Positions 51,637 to 62,272 of a DNA stretch of 64,000 bases are shown here, in pieces. A program made the position numbers and the translations under genes. The notes under the pieces were generated by a model. That model was not told the DNA's origin, did no database searches, and was given only the letters and a program-made list of their open reading frames with translations. Within the stretch, counting starts at the first letter, position 1. Each line of letters opens with the position of its first letter. The stretch lies in contig NC_087386.1 of NCBI RefSeq assembly GCF_963675165.1, positions 1 through 64,000 of the forward strand, in the 5' to 3' direction. The stretch is from Halichondria panicea (lineage: Eukaryota > Porifera > Demospongiae > Suberitida > Halichondriidae).

Positions 51637-54600
51637 ATGGCGCTCAGTTCCCACCAACTACCACTCAACAAAGGGGAGGGGACAAGACAAACATTTCAAG
51701 AGCTTTTATCGTCTTGTGCAGCTGCTGAGATTGTAAGTCTATTTATGTGTAACAGTTTTGGATATTTCTGGCTCAGGATGTGCTCGAGTATGCAGTTGGT
51801 TGCTATTCTCGTGCTTCCAGTCATCCTAGGCCATCATGGGATAATGAGGTATGGAGGGACATCTCCGCTGTTGCCATGGATACTACTGCACTGCTGACAC
51901 TACAGCAACTAGTGCAAGGTATTTTACTACACTCATGTGATAGGTTCATGACCTTCATGTGACGGGTTCATGACCTCTGTAGCTTCGTCCTCTCCTGGCT
52001 CTAATGATCTCTGGTCTGGTTTGTATGGAGGGAGAACTGTCAATGTGAGTCTCGTGTGTGTGTGTGTGCGTGCGTGCGTGTACACCCTGCCTCTTGTGTC
52101 CTCCCTGTACAGAGGGTGTTGAGTGGCTTCCTAGAGCTGCTCTCTGGTTGGTCGGAGGGTGGACTGGAGGTGACACCAAGCATGCTACACACTATTGCAG
52201 TACATGCACAGGCTGGACACAACAGACATGCTCTAGTACAACTGGTCAGTCCTTCCTAACCATGAAGCCACTTGCCTCTAATGTCATTATCAGTGCTCTC
52301 TCTATAGGTCAAAGGTGGCGGACAGTTACTCAGACAAGTCACTAGGTAAGCACACACACACACATACACACACAGCAGTGAGACCTTTCACCTCTTAGAT
52401 TGGACGAACTCCTTGTGAAGGAATCACGAACCCTGAGTGGCCTCGATCGTCTCTTCTCAGAGGTACGCCCACACCACACCACACACACCACACACACACA
52501 CACACACGCCCACACAGCCGCTAGTGGCGGAATTGTTGGCTGGGGAGTTGTTGGATGAGATTCAATTCAAATCAGGGGCAGAGTTTGAGAGCAGTTCTTT
52601 GTTTGGTGATCTCCTCGGTGTAACCATGGTGATAGATAAGCTACACACACAGTTACTAGTGGATAAGAAATATAGTTGCTTCCTGGAACTACGTAACTAT
52701 CCCACCGTCAATACTGGTGACATCATTTCCTGTCATGTAAGTATGAACCCTGGCCCCTAGCGCACATTAACCCTCTTCCTACTATATAGAGCCAGCTACA
52801 AGATGCTCTGCATAGAATACACACAACCATCCAATCTGCTCTCCTTAAGATGCTCAAATCACCTCACAAGAATATGTAAGATCACCCTCACACCTCACAC
52901 ACCACCCTCACACACCTCACACACCACCCTTATAGAGTGCTTGGGTGGCTGGCGGCAGTTGTACATCTCAACATTCCTAGGGTGGGTCCAAGGTTCAGAG
53001 GTCAACAGGGTGGTGGGATCCAAGGTGCCTGCTCTGATGGTAAGACACACTACATGTATATAGTGGTGTCATGATGACACTGCATGACACACTACATGTA
53101 TATAGTGGTGTCATGATGACACTGCATGGCACACTACATGTATATAGTGGTGTCATGATGACACTGCATGACACACTGCAGGTTGGATGGTGAACTTTTG
53201 CTCCGTGTTGCTGGAGTTGTGTCGACCATTTTTCAGTAGCAGTAGCTCTGGATCCAAGTTGTCCCTCATCCACTCCTCTTATCCCAGCTCTCCGTTGTGC
53301 AGACTGCAGCTCAGTCAAGAGCCTTGCTTGGCAGGGGGACATATTGGTGAGACTAATGCATGCTGGGACATGTCTGGTCGGTATGCTACAGTGGATTGCA
53401 GTGCCGCAAAACAGATAATAATTTCTAAGCCTAAACTAGGGGCTTTTCAATATTTCAGTTTGACCCTAAATTATAAATAAAAGAGCAAGCTTACGTAGGC
53501 CAGAATGATGATATACAATGTACATGCATGGCAACTTTCTTTTGCAAAGTCTTACGTATGTGTATGTATATATGTGATGACTAAGACTTAACTACCGTAT
53601 AGCGGGTTATTTTTGTGGGCAACTGACCTCCACGAAATTTAACGTAGGCGTGGCTTACCGGAACGTACGAACGCAGTGCAGGAAATGAACTTTTCACTCA
53701 CGAAAACCACCGTTTTCGAGTTGGACGAATTTTTTACCCCACAAAAATCACCATACAGTATCTAATAGTGGCTCAGTCTGTGCTGCAATCCACAACGCAA
53801 TAATTATGTTCACATACCGTATTTACTTGATTAAACGCCCTCCTTGATCGCCCATGGTAAAAGCTCTGATAAATGCCCATCTTAAATAATCGCCCATGTA
53901 TGGGCGTGGCACTGTGGGTGGAGCTGAACTAGCACGTGGAACCAGTTGCAAGCGTGGCAGCATAGACTATAGATACTTTTTATGGTGACAGAGAGAGAGA
54001 GAGATACCAACACAGAGGGAGAAACACCACTTCTATGACTTAAGATTTAAGCTGAGAGCTGTGGCAGCAGCGAAAAAGAGCATAATAACTGCTGATGAGC
54101 AAGAGTTTGGAGTAGACATGACCAATAAACGCCCATTTCGAATAAGCGCCAATCTCGTTTAAACGCCCCCTTTACAGACTTTTAAACGCCCAGGCGTTTA
54201 ATCAAGTACTAATAAATACGGTAATTATATTCCATAGTTATTCTGTAATCTATGACCACTCAACCATGCAGCCTTTTAGCCACTGTGTGTCTAAGCTGTG
54301 CAGTCAACCATGACCACTAATTACATTACTAAAATAGACACAACCCAGTGTGTTCATACACTAATTTTAATTTGGCAGAATTTAAAGTTGAAATTCAGTC
54401 AACCATGACCGGCCACTAGTAGGGAGAATATACAGTGTGTGGTCATGGTTGAACTGCCAACCAACCTGAAATCCTGTGTACATGTACATTATCTGAAACA
54501 CTAGTAGCTCTTTATTGGTTGGGAAAGCAATGTTGTGGGCAGACTAATGATACACCATAACCAGCTTGCATGTTGTGGTGTGTGTGTGTGGTAATACAAT

Positions 54601-54679
54601 CTCTCCACTAACACACACATGTATAGAGCTTCTTTATTGCTCCTATTTGAGTGATCTCATTATGTATCCTGTCCACACG

Positions 54680-54719
<40 letters not shown>

Positions 54720-54938
54720 GGAGGCCATTATGTGGAGGGATATTTGTCAGGAGGTGGCTTCAAGTTTGTAACTGAGTTATTTTTCCTGACACAAAGGGCT
54801 CTACATGTTGGACTATTACCTGCAGTCAACCAGTTCACTCAAACTTCCTCTCAACTTGCCAAACAATTGCTGGCTACTAACATGTCCTCTCCCCATCTCA
54901 AGCAGCTCAACTCAGTGAGTAGACCCACCCACTCCACA

Positions 54939-54998
<60 letters not shown>

Positions 54999-57900
54999 AC
55001 TCCCACCCCCACACACAGTTGCACATGCTGGCTGGGACCTGCTGCTTGCTGGACCCTCTGCTTGTACAGTATTGCTCAGAGTTCTACATCACCCAGGCAG
55101 TGTGGCTTACTAAGCTACTAGAGGACCATTGTATAGAGAATGACCAGAAGAGCATATTGTCCACTCTACCAGAGCATGCAGTCAAGGACATGGCTCTGTG
55201 GCTCCAGTTCATTGTGCTCAGTAGACCCACCTTGTTGCAGGGACTGCCAGTGAGTGTGTCCCTGATACTAACCACTCACTCTCTCTCTCTCTGCCTTATA
55301 GTTGACACCATTTATAGACTGTTGTGTGTGTCTATTGGAGCGCCCTGACCTCCTACCTAGTCCATTGGCTCAGAGTAGACTAGTGGGAGTACTTTTAGCC
55401 TGTCTCAACAGTGATAGGAGGGCACCACAGTAAGCACCACAAGCATACTCTGTATCCCATATTATACTGTACCCTTCCTCTGTAGGAGACTGCTAGGCTC
55501 TGAAGGTTGGGGGTAAGTACACACACACCTCACACACACACACTCAGCCAACACCCACTCCACCCACACACCCACTAGTGGTATCCTTGCTGAATTGTCT
55601 GTACTGGTGCAAGCTAGTCCATCAGTGAGAGACAAGTTAGGCCCCGCTCTCCTCCACACCTACGCTGCAGTCAGTGTTGTGGAAGGACTAGATGTGGACA
55701 AGGAGAGCTTTGACAAGTTTGCCACTAGGTACCCCTCCTCTGTTAACCACACCCATTAACCACACCCCTATCAGGTACGAGGTGGCTCAGCTGCTACTAA
55801 GACTCTGGGCACGTGATGATGCTCGTGCTTCCATTCTAACACAATGCTCTTCCAAGAAGTTTACGGTACTGTGACCTTTGTGTGTGACTAAACCTTGACC
55901 CAAGCTCTTACAGGCATTTCTTGGTGCAGTGTTAGACACACTCTTGTATCAGCTTAGTGACGCTCTCTCCCGTCTGAGCAATGTGCATGGGTGTGAGGCT
56001 GCCAAAGAAGGTAAGCCCACACACGCGCGCACACACACACACGCACACACACGCCCACTCACTGATAGGATGGAGTGCTTTGTCTGAGAGGGAACGCCGT
56101 GAGAAAGAAGTTTTCTTAACAGGAGAGCAACGTGCAGCGAAAGGATTCATGACACAAGCTAGTCTTCAACTAGACCTCCTGGCTCTAATGACACTCAGTG
56201 ATGTTGTGGTAGAGTGTTTGTTAGACCCCCAGCTGGTCAGAAGGACCGCCCACACAGTAAGTCAATGTGAGGGGTGTGTATACCGCTCACACAGTGAGTC
56301 ATTGTGTGAGGTGTGTATACCGCCCACACTGTGATTCATTGTGTGATGTGTGTATACCGCCCACACAGTGAGTCATTGTGTGAGGTGTGTATACCGCCCA
56401 CACTGTGATTCATTGTGTGAGGTGTGTATACCGCCCACACAGTGAGTCATTGTGTGATGTGTGTATACTGCCCACACTGTGAGTTCACGTGTGCACCCTC
56501 TTGTGTAGGTGTTGGGGCTACTGGAGACATTGTGTGGACCAGCATCCTCAGAGCTCAAAGTGGCGGACATGGAGAGCTACTCATTCAAACCCAAGGCTCT
56601 TGTGTGTCAACTATCCTCTGTCCTAGTACGAGGCTGGCAGATTGCAAGGGGTCGGAGTTCACTCTTCCTACAGAGCATAGTAGAGTATCCGGAGTACAGT
56701 GCTTCTACCATGAGCAAGTGTGTCGTTATTCTCTCCACTGAGCAAGTGGCCTTATCCACAGAAATGGCTCAACTATCTCAGCAGGTATAGCCTGGTCATA
56801 CCGGGGAGTTGAAAATCTTTCAACAGCCATAACTTTAGTACCATTGATCCAATATTATTTATTTCCTGAATATATAAATTTAATTATGACACCATTTACT
56901 ACACCATTTGAAAGGTCTCCTTCTAATTGTCAGAAAATCATAAAAATAATTGTTGGAAGTTGGATCCTAAGTTATGCTAGCTGAGAGATTCCCCAAACCA
57001 TTGATTAAATGGGAGGGGGGTTAGCTTTGTGTTATTTTCTAGAATTCAGCTGTTTTGGCAGCTATCTTTGAGGGCCTGTAACTGGTTGTTCCTGTAACTT
57101 GTGCTGTCTGATGGAGGTATGCGTGGCCTTAAAGCTGGGTCAACTCAGCCTACCACGAACTAACCCTAACCCTTAATTACACCACCCCCCCACACACACG
57201 CGCGTAGGTGGAGTCCCTTCAGTCTTCTGTGGAATCAGCCTCTTTCATTGACGGGGCTGCCCCTTCCAATCATGACTGGCAGAATATTGCTGACTCATCA
57301 ATAATTGACTCGAATGGTTTGTGTGAACTGTACGTGAGTGCATTGGAAGAGGTCAAGTATGAAAGTGCCGAGCTGGTCGACTCTCATCTACTAGCTGATA
57401 AACTGCCGCCGACGCTTGACCCGAGGTCACCAAAGGTCAGAGCTATACTCCGTGATATGAAACAACTACAAGAGTCCCTCCCACTTCATCCTGACTCAGC
57501 AATATTTGTTAGACAAGTGAGTGGTATGTTGTTAGACTTGTCATGTCCCCACACCCCACTCACCCACACCCACACACACAGGATGAAGATCGTATGGACC
57601 TAGTGCGTGTGCTTATTACTGGCCCTACAGACACTCCATACAGTCGAGGTTGCTTTGTGTTTGATATCCTCTACCCCAGCTCTTACCCCACACACCCTCC
57701 TCTGGTCTTCCTCACTACCACTGGAGGGGGTACTATTAGGTGGGCTCATTAGTGGACACTGCTCTCATTATGTCCCGGTGCTTGCTTGTGTGTTAGGTTC
57801 AACCCTAACCTATATGCTGATGGGAAGGTGTGTCTAAGTCTTCTGGGTACATGGCATGGAGGAGATGCTTCTGAGAAGTGGGACCCCCTAAGATCTAACC

Positions 57901-58465
57901 TACTCCAGGTACCCCCCCCCCCCACACACACACACACACACATCACAATAGGTACTGCTCTCCATCCAAGGCATGATTCTCATCTCAGACCCCATGTTTA
58001 ATGAGCCTGGCTATGAGACTATTAGAGGCAGTCAGGAGGGACATGTAAGTACTGCCTGGTTGGTTGGTGTGTGTTGATTAGCTCTGTGTGTGTGTGTGTA
58101 GGATCGGAGCAGACTCTACAATGCTGACCTTCGTGTGCACACAGTGCGTTATGCTATGCTAGAGCAGTTGAGACATCCTCCCAAAGGTAACCACCCACCC
58201 CCACCACTCTCCTAGTCCCCCGCCCCCACCACTCTCCTAGTCACCCGCCCCCAACACTCTCCCAGTCACCCACCCCCACCTGACCCTTGTCCCCACCCGA
58301 CCTTTGCCCTCTACAGGTTTTGAAGATGTGATTCAAGTGCACTTTGCCTTGCAGCAGGAGCCACTATTAAAGCAGCTATCTGATTGGCTGAACCATTGCA
58401 TATCTCCAGAGCAGCAAAGGCGACTCAGGAAGGCAGTGGATGAACTGAGGACACTGTTAGACTAA
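51637..58465 (+). CDS. UBE4/Ufd2 core fused to a BIRC6-type ubiquitin-conjugating (E2) domain
   Basis: Twenty-five exons: 51637-51732, 51777-51918, 51983-52044, 52113-52244, 52308-52345, 52399-52462, 52518-52736, 52790-52875, 52936-53039, 53182-53346, 54718-54914, 55019-55249, 55302-55429, 55486-55512, 55579-55728, 55775-55865, 55914-56010, 56069-56256, 56509-56784, 57208-57516, 57582-57739, 57797-57908, 57952-58044, 58102-58186, 58317-58465. Frame holds to give 1132 aa. Residues about 250-830 match the Ufd2/UBE4 core: [54 protein letters not shown]. Where UBE4 has its U-box (EFRDPLMDTLM...) there is none. Instead residues about 870-1110 are a BIRC6-like UBC domain: [39 protein letters not shown] (catalytic Cys999) and FNEPGYE. 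It may act as an E2/E3 hybrid. The start is the first in-frame ATG and could be incomplete. Confidence 0.82.
53043..53178 (+). repeat. Minisatellite in UBE4-UBC intron 9
   Basis: Three units of 43 bp: acacactacatgtatatagt then ggtgtcatgatgacactgca. The last unit is followed at once by the ctgcag acceptor of exon 10, and actgca is also the unit end, so the acceptor looks like the terminal unit. Confidence 0.9.
53593..53760. mobile_element. MITE, family with TACCGTATA ends (copy 2)
   Basis: About 168 bp in UBE4-UBC intron 10. It begins taccgtatagcgggttattt and ends aaaaatcaccatacagta, the inverted repeat. It is the same family as 46475-46675. Confidence 0.7.
53815..54223. mobile_element. MITE with TACCGTATTTACTTGATTAAACGCC ends
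   Basis: About 409 bp in the same intron. The left end reads taccgtatttacttgattaa and the right end is the reverse complement (ttaatcaagtactaataaatacggta, with a small insertion). Internal aaacgccc and gcccat motifs recur. It shares only the outer taccgtat with the neighbouring family. No coding capacity. Confidence 0.7.
54230..54473. mobile_element. Partial copy of the CAACCATGACC MITE family
   Basis: It contains caaccatgaccactaattac and ends gccaaccaacctgaaatc, both shared with the element at 58697-58863. The opposite terminal repeat was not found, so the copy looks incomplete or rearranged. Confidence 0.5.
56257..56505 (+). repeat. Minisatellite in UBE4-UBC intron 18
   Basis: Six units of 36-37 bp: cattgtgtgaggtgtgtata then ccgcccacacagtgagt. 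The unit end (ccgcccacacagtragt) copies the last bases of exon 18 and its donor (accgcccacaca/gtaagt). So a donor junction is tandemly repeated along the intron. Confidence 0.9.
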
Positions 58466-58913
58466 CAATTGCTCGAAACTCTCATTTATATACAGTTTAG
58501 TTTTGTATGACTCACAGTATTGAATTTTTCATACATGTATACGTAGTTTTTGTACGTAATTTTTTGTGCAAAACTTACCGTTTTGAAGTTGTATAATTGT
58601 TATACTCAACAAAGTTAATTATAATCCAACAATTAGCAATAATTAATTTTTTATGAAAGTATAATCACAGATCTAGAATAAAATAATTTTACAGATGATT
58701 TCAGGTTGGTTGGTAGCCTCCTTCACGAGGCCTCAACAACACTATATATATATAGAAGCCCTAGTGCACTCAACCATGACCACACACACTGTACGCTTCT
58801 TCACTAATGTAATTAGTGGTCATGATTGACTGAATGTCAACTTTCGCCAACCAAACTGAAATCCTCTGTACACAGTCATAATACATGCACACACAATAAT
58901 ATTATATACACAA
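58466..58913. other. Tail-to-tail gap, UBE4-UBC and RABGGTA
   Basis: A 448-bp AT-rich gap between opposite-strand stop codons. It includes a complete MITE at 58697-58863 and an aataaa near 58677. No gene is seen. Confidence 0.5.
58697..58863. mobile_element. MITE with GATTTCAGGTTGGTTGG ends
   Basis: 167 bp with terminal inverted repeats gatttcaggttggttgg and ccaaccaaactgaaatc (16 of 17 match). Inside, caaccatgaccac and gtggtcatgattgac are also inverted. It is non-coding. The family is shared with 54230-54473. Confidence 0.75.
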
Positions 58914-60654
58914 CTAAAGAGTGAGTTCTACAAGTCCAGGAACTATTGCTCTGAGCATATCCTGCAGAAGGGGTTTTCCCTGGGAGCAGAGGGGATTCCC
59001 CTGCAAACACAGCACTTGGAGTGTCAGGAGACTCTTCAATGCTTCCTTTATAGCCTCCAGCTCTGCAATATCTGGGAGGTCTGGTTGAGGATAGAAACAA
59101 GTCTATTATACTTATGTACACAAAAAAGGTGGATACAATTGTTAGTGAGGGAGAGGTGTTGTAAAGGAGCCTGGATATGAGGTAGGGCTACAAGATGGTT
59201 GTCATCTAGTATCAGTCTGGTAAGTGCAGGACAGATCAAGGTAGGAGGTAGACACCTCAGAGCATTGCCACTCAGATCCAGCCTTTCATAGGGAAGTAAG
59301 TACTGTGTGTGCTCCAACCGAGTCAGCCCCTAACGAACACGAGTACATTAGTGACACACCCACACACACACACCCACTCACCATGCCTGAAAGGTCCAGT
59401 GCTGTGAGATGAGTGGAGACTCTCAGAGCTTGTCTCAACATGAACCTGCTCACTGCATGACATATACACACTGCTGTCAGAAAATGGACAATTTTAGTCA
59501 GAAATTAATCACTGATCTAAGCACACCATGTAGCAGCTAAATAATTACAATTCAGAAGTCGGACATTCACAACCCAAGTTATGGACCATCAAAGTTGCTT
59601 CTAAAACTGCCCCATTTAGACATGCAGTGTGTGTACTCACTGAGGTCAGTGTAGTAGGATTTCCTGAGTGGGTCCACTTGACACAGCCGAGAGGTCATGT
59701 GTTGGATTAGGGGGGAATATTTGACAGGATCCAGAGATTGCATGAGGAGCACTGTGGTCAACAAGCACCCTACACACACAGAGTGTAGTGAAGGGTGAGG
59801 GGGTACACACACACACACACAGAGTGTAGTGAGGTGGTGAGGGGGCACACACACACACAGAGTGTAGTGAGGGGGTGAGGGAGTACACACACACACATAG
59901 AGTGTAGTGAGGGGGTGAGGGGGCACACACACACACACACACACACAGAGTGTAGTGAAGGGTGAGGGGGTGAGGTGGTACACACACACACAGAGTGTAG
60001 TGAAGGGTGGGTGAGGGGGTGAGGGGGTGAGGGGGCACACACACACACACACAGAGTGTAGTGAGGTGGTGAGGGGGTACACACGCACACACACACACAC
60101 AGAGTGTAGTGAAGGGTGAGGGGGTGAGGGGGCACACACACACACACACACACACACAGAGTGTAGTGAAGGGTGAGGGGGTGAGGGGGCACACACACAC
60201 AGAGTGTAGTGAGGGGGTGAGGGGGCACACACACACACACACAGAGTGTAGTGAAGGGTGAGGGGGTGAGGGGGTACACACACACACACACACACAGAGT
60301 GTAGTGAAGGGTGAGGGGATGAGGTGGTACACACACGCACACACACACACACACACAGAGTGTAGTGAGGTGGTGAGGTGGTGAGGGGGTACACACACAC
60401 ACACACACACACACAGAGTGTAGTGAGGTGGTGAGGGGGTGAGGGGGTACACACGCACACACGCACACAGTGTAGTGAAGGGTGAGGGGTGAGGGGGTAC
60501 ACACACACATACGCACACACACAGAGTGTAGTGAGGTGGTGAGGGGGTGAGGGGGTACACACACACACACACACACACACAGTGTAGTGAGGGGGTGAGG
60601 GGGTACACACACACACACACACAGAGTGTAGTGAGGGGGTGAGGTGGTGAGGGG

Positions 60655-60693
<39 letters not shown>

Positions 60694-60919
60694 GTAGTGA
60701 GGGGGTGAGGTGGTGAGGGGGTACACACACACACACACACAGAGTGTAGTGAAGGGTGAGGGGGTACACACGCACACACACACACAGAGTGTAGTGAGGG
60801 GTGAGGGGGTACACACACACACACGCACACACACAGAGTATAGTGAAGGGTGAGGGGGTGAGGGGGTACACACACACACACACACACACAGTGTAGTGAG
60901 GGGGTGAGGTGGTGAGGGG

Positions 60920-60980
<61 letters not shown>

Positions 60981-61061
60981 GTAGTGTGGGAGTGAGGGGG
61001 TGAGGGGGTACACACACACACACACACAGAGTGTAGTGAGGGGGTGAGGGGGTGAGGGGGT

Positions 61062-61092
<31 letters not shown>

Positions 61093-61615
61093 GTAGTGAG
61101 GGGGTGAGGTGGTGAGGGGGTACACACACACACACACACACAGAGTGTAGTGAGGGGGTGAGGGGGTACACACACACACGCGCACAGAGTGTAGTGAGGG
61201 GGTGAGGTGGTGAGGGGGTACACACACACACACACAGAGTGTAGTGAGGGGGCACACACACACACACGCACAGAGTGTAGTGAGGGGGTGAGGTGGTGAG
61301 GGGGTACACACACACACACAGAGTGTAGTGAGGGGTGAGGGGGTGAGGGGGTACACACACACACACACACACAGTGTAGTGAGGGAGTGAGGTGGTGAGG
61401 GGGTACACACACACACACACAGAGTGTAGTGAGGGGGTGAGGTGGTGAGGGGGTACACACACACACACGCACAGAGTGTAGTGAGGGGGTGAGGTGGTGA
61501 GGGGGTACACACACACACACACACACACACAGAGTGTAGTGAGGGGTGAGGTGGTGAGGGGGTACACACACACACACACACACACAGTGTAGTGAGGGGG
61601 TGAGGTGGTGAGGGG

Positions 61616-61654
<39 letters not shown>

Positions 61655-61834
61655 GTAGTGAGGGGGTGAGGTGGTGAGGGGGTACACACACACACACACA
61701 CACACAGAGTGTAGTGAGGGGTGAGGGGGTACACACACACACACACAGAGTGTAGTGAGGGGGTGAGGTGGTGAGGAGGTACACACACACACACACACAC
61801 ACACAGTGTAGTGAGGTGGTGAGGGGGTGAGGGG

Positions 61835-61873
<39 letters not shown>

Positions 61874-62237
61874 GTAGTGAGGTGGTGAGGTGGTGAGGGG
61901 GTACACACACACACAGAGTGTAGTAAGGTGGTGAGGGGGTACACACACACACACACAGAGTGTAGTGAGGGGGTGAGGTGGTGAGGGGGTACACACACAC
62001 ACAGAGTGTAGTGAGGGGGTGAGGGGGTACACACACACACACACACACAGAGTGTAGTGAGGTGGTGAGGGGGTGAGGGGGTACACACACACACACACAC
62101 AGAGTGTAGTGAAGGGTGAGGGGATTAGGGGGTACACACACACACACACACAGAGTGTAGTGAGGGGGTGAGGTGGTGAGGGGGTACACACACACACATA
62201 CACACAGAGTGTAGTGAGGGGGTGAGGTGGTGAGGGG

Positions 62238-62272
<35 letters not shown>

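Noticed and set aside
57208-58465. A separate BIRC6 or UBE2 gene starting at exon 20
   Set aside because: No start codon or promoter signal near the exon 20 acceptor, and phase matches exon 19 exactly. Kept as the main alternative to the fusion but not preferred.
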